This document shows, in pieces, positions 17,968-26,535 of a DNA stretch of 64,000 bases; positions within the stretch are counted from its first letter, which is position 1, and every line of letters starts with the position of its first letter. The notes under the pieces were generated by a model. The model was not told where the DNA came from, made no database searches, and saw only the letters and a program-made list of their open reading frames with translations. Both the position numbers and the translations under genes were made by a program. The stretch is taken from the NCBI RefSeq assembly GCF_042655305.1, contig NZ_JBHSLR010000006.1; one strand, 5' to 3'. Source of the DNA: Arcanobacterium_A bovis (GTDB lineage: Bacteria; Actinomycetota; Actinomycetes; Actinomycetales; Actinomycetaceae).

Positions 17968-19428
17968 ATGACCGCTGTAGAAGAAACACAGAAAGCCTCC
18001 ACCGGGCGCGTGGTACAGGTTGTTGGTGCCGTTGTGGATATCGAGTTTCCACCGGATGCATTACCTGAGATCAACAATGCTCTCACCACTGAAATCGACC
18101 TCACTGGCCAAGGGGAGTCCGAGTCGAAGTACTCGATGACTTTGGAAGTTGCTCAGCACTTGGGCAACAATATCATCCGCGCCATTGCGATGAAGCCAAC
18201 CGACGGTTTGGTACGTGGTGCTACCGTCGTCGACACTGGTGCGCCAATCACGGTGCCGGTGGGTGACGTAACTAAAGGCCACGTGTTCAACGTGATCGGT
18301 GAGTGCCTGAACCTCGAAGACGGCGAGAAGCTCCAAGTGACCGAGCGCTGGCCGATCCATCGCAAGGCACCTCATTTTGACGAGCTTGAGCCAGAAACGA
18401 AGATGTTCGAGACGGGTATCAAGGTAATCGACCTGCTCACCCCATATGTTCAGGGTGGAAAGATCGGTCTGTTCGGTGGTGCGGGTGTTGGAAAAACTGT
18501 GCTGATCCAAGAGATGATTCAGCGTGTTGCTCAGGATCACGGCGGTGTGTCGGTGTTTGCTGGCGTAGGCGAGCGCACCCGTGAAGGTAACGATCTTATT
18601 CGCGAGATGGAAGATGCGGGCGTGCTCGAGAAAACTGCGCTCGTGTTCGGCCAGATGGACGAACCGCCAGGGGTGCGTTTGCGTATTGCCCTTTCGGGTC
18701 TGACGATGGCTGAGTACTTCCGCGACGTGCAGAATCAGGACGTATTGTTGTTCATCGACAACATCTTCCGATTCACGCAGGCTGGTTCTGAAGTATCGAC
18801 GCTGCTTGGACGTATGCCATCTGCGGTGGGCTACCAGCCGACGCTTGCCGACGAGATGGGCGCCCTCCAAGAGCGCATTACCTCCACGCGCGGTCACTCC
18901 ATTACCTCGCTACAAGCTATTTACGTGCCAGCCGACGATTACACCGATCCGGCACCAGCGACGACGTTCGCGCACTTGGATGCTACCACCGAACTTTCAC
19001 GTGATATCGCTTCCCGTGGTCTGTACCCAGCTGTGGATCCGCTCGCATCGTCCTCCCGTATTCTCGATCCACAGTACGTTGGTAAGGATCATTACGAGAC
19101 AGCAACGCGCGTGAAGCAGATTCTGCAGAAGAACAAGGAGCTTCAAGACATTATCTCGATTCTGGGTGTGGACGAGCTTTCGGAAGAGGACAAGGTTACT
19201 GTGGCGCGCGCACGTCGTATCGAGCAGTACCTCTCGCAGAATACCTACACGGCTGTAAAGTTCACCGGCGTGGAAGGATCTACTGTGCCGATTGCTGAAA
19301 CTGTAGAAGCGTTCCGTCGTATTTGTGACGGCGAGTACGATCACGTTCCTGAGCAGGCATTCTTCAATATCGGCGGTATCGACGATATCGAAAAGGCATG
19401 GCACAAGATTCAGCAGGAAACCCGCTGA
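17968..19428 (+). CDS. atpD: ATP synthase F1 subunit beta
   Basis: Catalytic subunit. It has 486 residues with Walker A GGAGVGKT (170-177), the catalytic glutamate in VGERTREGND, Walker B VLLFIDNIFRF and the DELSEEDK motif near the C-terminus that contacts epsilon. The start ATG 17968 follows AAAAAGGAAGT. The frame stays open upstream into atpG but has no ribosome-binding site there. The TGA overlaps the atpC ATG. Confidence 0.98.
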   Translation: MTAVEETQKASTGRVVQVVGAVVDIEFPPDALPEINNALTTEIDLTGQGESESKYSMTLEVAQHLGNNIIRAIAMKPTDGLVRGATVVDTGAPITVPVGDVTKGHVFNVIGECLNLEDGEKLQVTERWPIHRKAPHFDELEPETKMFETGIKVIDLLTPYVQGGKIGLFGGAGVGKTVLIQEMIQRVAQDHGGVSVFAGVGERTREGNDLIREMEDAGVLEKTALVFGQMDEPPGVRLRIALSGLTMAEYFRDVQNQDVLLFIDNIFRFTQAGSEVSTLLGRMPSAVGYQPTLADEMGALQERITSTRGHSITSLQAIYVPADDYTDPAPATTFAHLDATTELSRDIASRGLYPAVDPLASSSRILDPQYVGKDHYETATRVKQILQKNKELQDIISILGVDELSEEDKVTVARARRIEQYLSQNTYTAVKFTGVEGSTVPIAETVEAFRRICDGEYDHVPEQAFFNIGGIDDIEKAWHKIQQETR

Positions 19429-19685
19429 TGAAACTGCAAGTTGTGGCAAAGTCCGGCGTTCTCTTTGAGGGCGAAGTAACGGACGTTGTGGTTCCAGCAG
19501 CGGACGGTGAGCTGGGAATTCTTCCTGGCCACACCCCGTTGCTGGCAGTACTTGAACCAGGTAGCGTGCGTTTTACGCTCGTCACAGGCGAGAAACGCGA
19601 AATCTTGACTAGCCGCGGATTCGTGACCGTTGATTCTGATGAAGTCATGGTTGTGGTAGAGTTTCAGCGCAATTCTGATAACTGA
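19428..19685 (+). CDS. atpC: ATP synthase F1 subunit epsilon, short form
   Basis: Foot of the rotor. Only 85 residues, covering the N-terminal beta-sandwich (FEGEVTDVVVPAADGELGILPGHTPLLA ... SRGFVTVDSDEVMVVVE). The C-terminal two-helix domain found in longer family members (about 120-140 residues), which can insert into F1 and block hydrolysis, is absent. TGATG coupling to atpD fixes the start. nucS begins 30 bp downstream, so no room for the missing domain in another frame is evident. Confidence 0.95.
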   Translation: MKLQVVAKSGVLFEGEVTDVVVPAADGELGILPGHTPLLAVLEPGSVRFTLVTGEKREILTSRGFVTVDSDEVMVVVEFQRNSDN

Positions 19686-19715
19686 ATCTACCAAAATTCT
19701 CTGAGGTGACATCGA

Positions 19716-20411
19716 GTGCGAGTTGTTATCGCCGACTGTTCTGTTGATTACTCTGGGCGCTTGGATGCGCATTTGGAGCCAGCCACGCGCCTGCTGATGA
19801 TCAAGGCCGATGGTTCGGTGCTCGTTCATTCCGATGGCGGTTCGTATAAACCGCTGAACTGGATGAGCGCTCCATGTAATCTGACTGTTCGTGAGCCAGA
19901 TTCTGAAGAATCCGAATTGGGTGTGGTGGAAGTTTGGGATGTTGAGCATCGCAAGACGAGCGACCGTTTGGTAGTGCGGCTGTTTGGCATTCACTCCGAT
20001 CACGAGCAGAATTTCGGTGAAGAACCCGGTTTGGTCAAGGACGGCGTCGAAGCACATTTGCAAAAGCTATTGGCTGAGCAAGTTTCACTTATTGGCGCTG
20101 GTACCCGTCTGGTGCGTCGAGAGTATCCGACGCCGATTGGCCCAGTTGATCTCATGGTGGTGGATTCTCAGGGCACTTACGTTGCGGTTGAGGTTAAGCG
20201 TCGTGGCGAGATTGACGGCGTTGAGCAGCTGACTCGTTATCTCGAGTACTTAGGGCGCGATTCTACCTTGCAACCACTGCGAGGAATTTTTGCCGCTCAG
20301 GAAATCAAGCCGCAGGCGCGAGTATTGGCAGAGGATCGCGGTATTGAGTGCTTAGTGTTGGATTACGACGCTATGCGGGGTTTGGACAATCCTGAAGACC
20401 GGCTGTTCTGA
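19716..20411 (+). CDS. nucS: mismatch-specific endonuclease NucS/EndoMS
   Basis: Cleaves both strands at DNA mismatches and provides MutS/MutL-independent mismatch repair in Actinobacteria and some archaea. It has 231 residues. N-terminal dimerisation/DNA-binding domain, then a PD-(D/E)xK nuclease with D145 (IGPVDLMVV), E159 and K161 (YVAVEVKRRG). The last residues, PEDRLF, look like the C-terminal peptide by which NucS binds the replication sliding clamp. GTG start 19716 after TGAGGTGACATC. It follows atpC as in many actinobacterial genomes, and its stop overlaps the next ATG. Confidence 0.95.
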   Translation: MRVVIADCSVDYSGRLDAHLEPATRLLMIKADGSVLVHSDGGSYKPLNWMSAPCNLTVREPDSEESELGVVEVWDVEHRKTSDRLVVRLFGIHSDHEQNFGEEPGLVKDGVEAHLQKLLAEQVSLIGAGTRLVRREYPTPIGPVDLMVVDSQGTYVAVEVKRRGEIDGVEQLTRYLEYLGRDSTLQPLRGIFAAQEIKPQARVLAEDRGIECLVLDYDAMRGLDNPEDRLF

Positions 20412-20698
20412 TGCGTCGGTCCCGAAAGTACCAGCGTGAAGTAACGCCGTTGAACACGCATCGTCTCATGGGGTACACGCGCTACGAAATTGGTGCTGAC
20501 GGGCTCGAATACAAAGTTCACTCTATTCCCAGTGCCAAGAAACAGTACGTTTGCCCAGGTTGTAACGGCATTATTTCGGTCGGCGTTGCACATGTGGTGG
20601 CTTGGACGGAAGAGAGCCTTTTCGGACCGCTAGCGGGGGCGCGCGAGCGTCGTCATTGGCATACTGGCTGCTGGAATGCTCGTGGACGACGGCGTTAA
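20411..20698 (+). CDS. small conserved protein with Cys-rich motif, partner of nucS
   Basis: 95 residues, very basic at both ends. A CPGCN motif (residues 48-52) and a later HWHTGCW could together bind one zinc ion; the middle reads VGVAHVVAW. The gene is translationally coupled to nucS (TGATG), and this pairing is familiar in actinobacterial genomes, but I know of no assigned function. A nucleic-acid-binding role next to a repair nuclease is only a guess. Confidence 0.8.
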   Translation: MRRSRKYQREVTPLNTHRLMGYTRYEIGADGLEYKVHSIPSAKKQYVCPGCNGIISVGVAHVVAWTEESLFGPLAGARERRHWHTGCWNARGRRR

Positions 20699-20850
20699 GG
20701 TTGCGTACCGAAAGTGCGGGGCGTACTGCCAGCGCAGGTCACGTCGATAGTGTCACGGAAGGCGACGGCGTTAGGGCGGTTGGTTCGCATAGCCAGTTCG
20801 CTTTTGGGGAAACACCTTGGAAATTTCTAGCGCAATGGTAGCGTCGAAGT

Positions 20851-21630
20851 ATGAATACTCTTGCATATAAGCGCACAGGAACACCGTCCGAACTACCATT
20901 GTTGTTGCTCCACGCTTTGCCACTTGATTCGTCAATGTGGGACGGCGTGCGGAGCTATCTGGGCGATCGCGATATTCTCACCGTTGATGCGCCAGGTTTT
21001 GGCGATTCGATAGCGGGTGAGCAGTTAGGAGACGGAACGCCGTCTCTGGGTGCGTATTCCCAGGCGATTGCCGATACTTTGGACGAATTAGGAATTGAGC
21101 GAGTGGCTCTTGGTGGTCTCTCCATGGGAGGCTCGGTAGCGGCAGATTTCGTGGCTCGTTTCCCTGCACGAGTTGCCGGTTTGGCATTAATGGACACGAA
21201 TATTACTGCTGACGATGCCAAAAGAAAAGAGTTCCGTGAACAAGTAGCTCAGCGTGCTGAGGCTGGTCATGGCTATGAAACAGTTAAGCAGTGGACTACT
21301 ACCATGCTTGCGAAAGAAACACCGCAGGCAGTACGTGATGATCTTGACGCGCGTTTCCGAGCTTTGCCAAATAAGTCCTTGGCGTGGATTCAGCGCGCGA
21401 TGGGTGCGCGCGAGGATCGTCTTGATGCGGTTTCGCTGGTTGATGGGTGGGTGTATCTCATTCGCGGTTCGCAAGACGCCACGTGTTCTTTGGAATCGTT
21501 GATGAATATTGCTTTGCGAGCCAAGAAACCACGTATCGTGGAGATCGAAGAAGCTGGACATTTCACTGCCGACGAGAAGCCCGAGGAATTGGCTCAGGTG
21601 CTCGCGGAATTTCATGATTCGCTGAGCTAG
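20851..21630 (+). CDS. alpha/beta hydrolase
   Basis: 259-residue alpha/beta-hydrolase fold. The nucleophile elbow GLSMGG gives S91; D209 (GSQDATC) and H237 (EEAGHFT) complete a probable catalytic triad; the oxyanion region is HALPLDSSMW. No signal peptide, so cytoplasmic. The substrate cannot be told from sequence; the closest general type is the esterase/haloperoxidase-like group. A 152-bp gap without an evident gene separates it from the upstream operon and a hairpin terminator follows, so it is likely its own unit. Confidence 0.88.
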   Translation: MNTLAYKRTGTPSELPLLLLHALPLDSSMWDGVRSYLGDRDILTVDAPGFGDSIAGEQLGDGTPSLGAYSQAIADTLDELGIERVALGGLSMGGSVAADFVARFPARVAGLALMDTNITADDAKRKEFREQVAQRAEAGHGYETVKQWTTTMLAKETPQAVRDDLDARFRALPNKSLAWIQRAMGAREDRLDAVSLVDGWVYLIRGSQDATCSLESLMNIALRAKKPRIVEIEEAGHFTADEKPEELAQVLAEFHDSLS

Positions 21631-21651
21631 CAGAGCTGCGCAGAAAGCGTA

Positions 21652-21677
21652 GAGGGAGCACCGGCAGGTGCTCCCTC
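21652..21677. terminator. hairpin terminator after the hydrolase gene
   Basis: GAGGGAGCACC (21652-21662), loop GGCA, GGTGCTCCCTC (21667-21677), a perfect 11-bp stem 21 bases after the hydrolase stop and 75 bases from the end of the convergent coiled-coil gene. No good T-run on either side; it may serve both directions weakly. Confidence 0.6.
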
Positions 21678-21752
21678 CATAATTAGCGTCTTGCTCGGCG
21701 TAGATAGCAGTGAAATCTACCAGCTGCCGAGTAAATAGCTATCGAAGAGTAT

Positions 21753-23123
21753 TTAGTTGGATTCTTCGTTGTGATCGTTCTCAGCAGCGCCCTCACCAGC
21801 ATCTGTGTGAGTTTCTATCACGTTATCACCATGATTCTCACTCTCGTGCGCCGTTCCGGTTTCCTCGCCGAAGTGAATCTCAGCAGCCAGGGTATTTCCC
21901 GTATTACTGTGAGCACTATTGACGATTTCTCCTAGAGCAAGCGACGAAGTAGACCCTGTCAGCAGGGCGCGAATATCGTCGAGGTAGGAAGTGAGACTAT
22001 TGCGCTGATCTTCCAAGGACTGCACGTGATCATCGGCAGATTTGCGCATTTGCTGGGTCTCGTCTTCAACTGCGCGGTGAATCCGCTCTGCCTCCTCTTT
22101 TGCAGCAGCGAGAATTGAGCGAGCTTCTTCCTCTGCCTGTGCCACAATTGTGGTTGCTTTTTGTGACGACGTTTCGTTGAGCTGATTTGCTCGCTGGGTA
22201 GCTTCCGCCACGCGCTGTTCGGCTTCGCGTGCCGAGAACTCGGCCGACTCCATCATCGTCTGAGCTGATTCGCGCAGCCGAGCTTCTTTTTCAGCGAGCT
22301 TTGTTGCCGATTCCTTAGCCTGCTGAGCGATAGCTTCTTCAGCTTCAGTGCGCATTTGGGAGACTTCATTTTGCACTTGCGTGCGAAGTTCAGAAATCTC
22401 GAGATCGACGGCGGAGCGAAGCGAAGCTGCCTCCGATTCCGCATTTGCTTTCACCTGGGCCGCGTAATTCTGTGCTTCGGTGCGCATCTGAGTGGTTTCC
22501 CGCTCTGCTTCTGCGCGCAAGCGAGCAACTTCGTCTTGTACCTCAGAGCGCAGTACTGTTGTTTCGTGTTCAGCTGCAGAGCGGGTATGAGCCGCCGAAG
22601 CTTCTGACTGCTCGCGCATACGCTCGGATTCGCGGTGTGCCGATGCGAGCATTTCTTCGCTCGCTTGCTCGGCATTTTCAGTGCGGGTGCGTGCTTCACT
22701 GGCAGCTAGATTACGAATATCCATAGCGTCTTTCTGAGCGGCAGCGAGGAGGGCTTGGCTTTCTTCTTCTGCAGCTAGGCGAAGTGATTCTGCCTTTTTA
22801 TGGGCAGAATCGATGATGAACTTGGCATCGCGGCGAGCCTGCGTCATAACATCAAGTGCCTGTTCTTCTGTGGAACGTAGCAGGCGCTCGACTCGACTTC
22901 CCAAGCCAGCGTAAGACGGACGGTCGTTTTCTTTAAGATTCGCTTGTGCTTGAGAGAGTTCACCGGATAGTCGAAGGATTTGCGCATCTAGATTCGCTAC
23001 ATGCGAGCGAGAATGAGCCAATTTTTCGGTGAGTTGATTGACTTTCTCATCCACTTGAGCACGGTCGTATCCACGCATCACAATCGGGAACGAGGGTGTT
23101 TCTTCGTTCAACGGAACCTCCAT
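21753..23123 (-). CDS. DivIVA-domain coiled-coil protein (Wag31/FilP/Scy-like)
   Basis: 456 residues. The N-terminal PSFPIVMRGYDRAQVDEKVNQL matches the DivIVA/Wag31 lipid-binding N-domain. After it, about 330 residues of nearly continuous Ala/Glu/Arg/Gln heptad-like coiled coil follow, then an acidic disordered tail rich in Glu, Asp, His and Asn. Such proteins organise polar growth or the cytoskeleton in Actinobacteria; the long coil resembles FilP/Scy more than the short septal DivIVA. ATG 23123 has no clear ribosome-binding site; a TTG at 23111 sits 5 bases after GGAGG and may be the true start. Transcribed divergently from the membrane-protein operon. Confidence 0.85.
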   Translation of the reverse strand: MEVPLNEETPSFPIVMRGYDRAQVDEKVNQLTEKLAHSRSHVANLDAQILRLSGELSQAQANLKENDRPSYAGLGSRVERLLRSTEEQALDVMTQARRDAKFIIDSAHKKAESLRLAAEEESQALLAAAQKDAMDIRNLAASEARTRTENAEQASEEMLASAHRESERMREQSEASAAHTRSAAEHETTVLRSEVQDEVARLRAEAERETTQMRTEAQNYAAQVKANAESEAASLRSAVDLEISELRTQVQNEVSQMRTEAEEAIAQQAKESATKLAEKEARLRESAQTMMESAEFSAREAEQRVAEATQRANQLNETSSQKATTIVAQAEEEARSILAAAKEEAERIHRAVEDETQQMRKSADDHVQSLEDQRNSLTSYLDDIRALLTGSTSSLALGEIVNSAHSNTGNTLAAEIHFGEETGTAHESENHGDNVIETHTDAGEGAAENDHNEESN

Positions 23124-23246
23124 AAGTATTGAGTTATGCCTCTAGCGTACCGCGAATTTCTCACTTAGGCGAAGGAATAATTAAGGAAAAGATTCGCTAA
23201 AATTGTGAGTAGTGCTAAACGATGCGGCATATTGTTGCCAAATCGT

Positions 23247-23306
23247 TATAATTAAAAGGAGCAGTTTTTGCTCATCTTGTTTCCTTGCGAATTGAGAATA
23301 CATTGA
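23247..23306 (+). promoter_or_regulatory. -10 box and possible 12-codon leader peptide before the membrane-protein operon
   Basis: A perfect TATAAT (23247-23252, weak -35) is followed by AAAAGGAGC. The TTG best spaced from that site is 23268, which opens a 12-codon frame (MLIFLPCELRIH) ending in TGA at 23304-23306. That stop overlaps the in-frame TTG at 23303 of the next gene (TTGA). This suggests a leader peptide with coupled reinitiation, but it could equally be chance in a short region. Confidence 0.35.
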
Positions 23307-24487
23307 AAGACATTTCCAAAAGACAACTTGCCGGCTTTGCGCTTGCCGTTATTGGTGTACTCATAGCCGCTGTTGCAAGTGTTTTTACCCTGTGGCAGGA
23401 CACTGAGACTACCGTTTCATTGAATTCGGAATCTGTCTCAGATTCTACTTTCGTGTTCACATCCACGGGAGTGCTGAACCTCGTGAACGAAAAGGTCACG
23501 ATCAACATCGAAGCGCCAGACGACACTGTGGTGTGGGGTATTGGAAATAGCGACGACGTAAAAGCTTATGTTGGTGATTCTGCTGCGGTAGAAATCGCAG
23601 GTTTCGAGAACTGGGATACTGCGAAAATCAAAGAGCATGAAGGAAAACAAGAAACAATCGCCAGCGATAAAGCGCTCGGTTCCAAAGGTGCGTTTGATAT
23701 TTCTCCATCTGACCTTTGGATAAAATCTGGTAAAGGAAAAGACAAAGCACAGGTAGAATACAGTTCCGCCCAAGGCCCGAACAGGTCGCTGATTGTGAGC
23801 ACTTTGAATGGGAAAGCCCCCGAAGTAACGCTCACGTGGGAAAAACCGCAGACGGTGAACGGCGCAATACCGTGGATTTTCATCGGAATATTGCTCGCCT
23901 TGATTGGTGGATTCCTTCTGATTGGCGATAGCCAAGACCGGGCGCAACTAAAAGCGATTCGCGAAGGGCAGATCCGGCGTCGTGAACAAAAAACTCGGTT
24001 TGCTGAAGCTCAAACCTCAGTTCTTCCTGCCTTTAAGGGAGACATCGCCAGCCCAGAAACGGATCGAGAAATCCAAGTTCGGCACACAGATCGCGCGCTT
24101 GGTGCGATTATCGTGCCTGGTACCTTGCGGGCAGATAAGTGGCGCTCGCGTCAGTTACAGCCACAAGATCGGGTGGTACTGCCAACGGAAGATTCTGACG
24201 ACGCCGCGACGTCCAGTATCGTTGCAGGTCAACAAGAAGATGCCAACTCGGCGTCTAGCTCTGCCTACGAAATGGCTGATCAGAACCCCAACCACAAGGA
24301 TTCCGAAGAGAAGCAAGTAAAGAACGAGTATTGGAAATCCTTGTGGACTTTTGCCAATGGTTCGGAGCATGATTCCGCCGGTGAATCGGTCAACGGAACC
24401 AACAGCAAATCGGCTAGCGGACCAGGCAATGGTTCAGAAAATATCGATGGTTCAAATTCAGAGAAGGGCGGTGCGAACAATGGCTAA
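23303..24487 (+). CDS. two-segment membrane protein of unknown function
   Basis: About 394 residues. A hydrophobic helix (GFALAVIGVLIAAVASVFTLW) near the N-terminus, an extracytoplasmic domain of about 150 residues rich in beta-prone sequence, a second helix (IPWIFIGILLALIGGFLLIG), then a basic cytoplasmic stretch and a low-complexity tail rich in Asn, Ser and Gly. No known domain recognised. TTG 23303 is preferred because it overlaps a small upstream frame; TTG 23285 would add six residues but lies about 24 bases from the only ribosome-binding site. It overlaps the lipoprotein gene by 8 bases. Confidence 0.8.
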   Translation: MKDISKRQLAGFALAVIGVLIAAVASVFTLWQDTETTVSLNSESVSDSTFVFTSTGVLNLVNEKVTINIEAPDDTVVWGIGNSDDVKAYVGDSAAVEIAGFENWDTAKIKEHEGKQETIASDKALGSKGAFDISPSDLWIKSGKGKDKAQVEYSSAQGPNRSLIVSTLNGKAPEVTLTWEKPQTVNGAIPWIFIGILLALIGGFLLIGDSQDRAQLKAIREGQIRRREQKTRFAEAQTSVLPAFKGDIASPETDREIQVRHTDRALGAIIVPGTLRADKWRSRQLQPQDRVVLPTEDSDDAATSSIVAGQQEDANSASSSAYEMADQNPNHKDSEEKQVKNEYWKSLWTFANGSEHDSAGESVNGTNSKSASGPGNGSENIDGSNSEKGGANNG

Positions 24488-25493
24488 GAAACGCGCTGTT
24501 TCCCTAGCGTTTGCAAGTGCGCTGATGCTGTCGGCATGCGCTTCACAAACTGAGCCACCTGCACCGGCATCAGCGAAAGTCGCTGAGGCTGTGGTTGCCA
24601 AAGAGACTTTTAGCAAGATCGCAGCTGAGGTAAATAAGAATATTGCTGAAGCAGATGCCGCAGCAGATGCCAATAAGCTCGGTGCTCGCATCGGTGATCG
24701 TCTGCGACGTGATCGTGATGCCCGCTATCGACTCAAGCGAGTGTTGGGTAACTCCTACAATATTCCGCCCGTCGTCGTTGATGAAAAAGCTGTGCCAGTG
24801 TCATCGGGTGCAGCTTTCCCACGCACAATTATGGCCGTTGCCGCGCCGAACAATCAGCAGAATCTGCCGTCATTGACGATTTGGAATCAGTTAAATGCGC
24901 GCGATCAATATCATTTATGGGGTCAGGTGCAGATCTTCCCGGGCGTTCAGGCACCGAAGTTGAAAGCCAGTTTGACTAATCAAACTGGCAAACTTACCGA
25001 TGATCCAAAGAAATATGCGGTAGATCCCAATGCGGTTATTAACGCATACGTGGAATACAACAAATCTCGACAGCTTACTACCGTGCCATTTTCTGCGGGT
25101 GATCCATTATTTACCCAGATCTCAAAGCAACAAGATAACTTGGCGCAAACTATTGGCGATAACGGCACTGTGCAAACACATTTTGCCGCTGGACCTGAGC
25201 CTGTACAAGCTGTGGCAACTGAAGACGGCGGAATTCTGATTGTGAATGAGCTGGCATACAGTGTGTATGTTGCCAAAACTAAAGAGGGTGCAACACTCAA
25301 ATTGCGTGGTGATATTGGTGCAATGTTTAGCCAAGATGCTAATAACGCCATTGTGGACGTAGATAAACCAGTCGTGGCGCAATATTCTGCGTTAATAGCT
25401 TTCTACGTGCCGCCACAAAATGCACAAGACAAGACGGTCAAAGTACTCGGTGCATCTGTTCCGACCCTGCTAAGTGTCTCGAAAGAAGGCTGA
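24480..25493 (+). CDS. lipoprotein of unknown function
   Basis: 337 residues with a lipoprotein signal: basic start MAKKRA, hydrophobic core, and lipobox LSAC with C20 as the acylated residue, so it is anchored on the outer face of the membrane. The mature part begins with Ala/Pro-rich spacer and helix, then a domain with WNQLNARDQYHLWGQVQIFPG and FPRTIMAVA. It resembles actinobacterial lipoproteins of a domain-of-unknown-function type; no enzyme motif seen. The start ATG 24480 overlaps the preceding gene; the stop overlaps the next ATG (TGATG), so the three genes are coupled. Confidence 0.85.
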   Translation: MAKKRAVSLAFASALMLSACASQTEPPAPASAKVAEAVVAKETFSKIAAEVNKNIAEADAAADANKLGARIGDRLRRDRDARYRLKRVLGNSYNIPPVVVDEKAVPVSSGAAFPRTIMAVAAPNNQQNLPSLTIWNQLNARDQYHLWGQVQIFPGVQAPKLKASLTNQTGKLTDDPKKYAVDPNAVINAYVEYNKSRQLTTVPFSAGDPLFTQISKQQDNLAQTIGDNGTVQTHFAAGPEPVQAVATEDGGILIVNELAYSVYVAKTKEGATLKLRGDIGAMFSQDANNAIVDVDKPVVAQYSALIAFYVPPQNAQDKTVKVLGASVPTLLSVSKEG

Positions 25494-26491
25494 TGGACGT
25501 GAATGACGGAATTTCGCCTAGTGCGTTGCGTGGAGCTATTGATTTAGCGGCATTGCGGACAAATCCAGCCCAGGGGAGCGCGCCGACTGCGGGAACGGCT
25601 CCTACTTCGCATCAGGGACCACAAGGAGCTGCCGGCACTGGTGCGCAGGTTGTTCCAGGACCATTCACCTTGGATGTAAGCACCGCCAATCTGGAGCAGG
25701 TACTCAAGAATTCCATGAGTTTGCCCGTGGTGATGGTATTCCACTCCACTCATTCGGAAAATTCTGCCAAGTTGCGTGACATCATGGTGGAAATTGCCAA
25801 TGCGCAACAAGGCAAGATTCAGGTTGCTTTGGTTTCTACCGATTCAGAGCGCGAAATAACGTCGATGTTTGGAATCACGGGAGTGCCTGCTGTGGCAGCA
25901 GTTTTGCAAGGTCAGCCGGTACCGCTTTTCCAGGGACTGCCGGAACGAGCAGATATTGAGAATACGATCGCCAAGTTGATTGAGGCCGCTGCTGGCTATG
26001 GGATCACCGGCGTTTTGAATGGCGACGCCGAAGCGGTTGCAGCCGAACCAGAGCTTCCGCCGCTGCACAAGGAGGGACAAGAGGCACTTCAGCGCGGCGA
26101 TCTTGAGGCCGCTCACCTCGCATACACGAAGGCATTGAAGGAAAATCCGGGCGACGCCGAAGCGCTTACGTCCTTGCGTCATGTTGAGTTATTGCAGCGG
26201 GTAGCTATATTGAATCCGCAAGGCACATCTGAAGGTGCTCAGCAAATCCTTGTTGCTGCTCAGCAGGCTCCATTTGAAGACATCAAGAAGCATTTGGACG
26301 CTGCCGATGTGGAGACGGCATACGGCCGACCTGACGCAGCTTTTGGGCGTCTTATCGATGTGATCCGCGTAGTTAGTGGCGATGATCGCGAAGAAGTGCG
26401 CAAACGTGTGATCGAACTTTTTGATGTGGTTGGCAACGGCACCGAGCTAGTGAAAACTGCTCGTAAGGCCTTGACAAACGCGCTATTTTAA
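25493..26491 (+). CDS. thioredoxin-fold/TPR protein, YbbN (CnoX)-like, without active-site cysteines
   Basis: 332 residues: a Gly/Ala/Pro/Thr-rich N-terminal region (1-60), a thioredoxin domain (about 60-175) and tetratricopeptide-type helices (about 195-330: ALQRGDLEAAHLAYTKALKENPGDAEA). Where thioredoxin has WCGPC this protein reads FHSTHSENSAK, so it has no CXXC and cannot act as a disulfide reductase. YbbN/CnoX relatives act as holdases that pass clients to chaperones; this role is inferred. It is coupled to the lipoprotein gene by TGATG, an unusual partnership. Confidence 0.88.
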   Translation: MDVNDGISPSALRGAIDLAALRTNPAQGSAPTAGTAPTSHQGPQGAAGTGAQVVPGPFTLDVSTANLEQVLKNSMSLPVVMVFHSTHSENSAKLRDIMVEIANAQQGKIQVALVSTDSEREITSMFGITGVPAVAAVLQGQPVPLFQGLPERADIENTIAKLIEAAAGYGITGVLNGDAEAVAAEPELPPLHKEGQEALQRGDLEAAHLAYTKALKENPGDAEALTSLRHVELLQRVAILNPQGTSEGAQQILVAAQQAPFEDIKKHLDAADVETAYGRPDAAFGRLIDVIRVVSGDDREEVRKRVIELFDVVGNGTELVKTARKALTNALF

Positions 26492-26505
26492 TCAGTTGTT
26501 ACTGG

Positions 26506-26535
26506 ATGTGGCACTGCTATGTAGCAGTGCCACAT
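26506..26535. terminator. bidirectional hairpin terminator between convergent operons
   Basis: ATGTGGCACTGCTA (26506-26519) and TAGCAGTGCCACAT (26522-26535) form a 14-bp perfect stem with a 2-base nominal loop. It sits between the thioredoxin-like gene and the end of the lacI-family gene, whose stop codon overlaps its last base. Confidence 0.8.
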
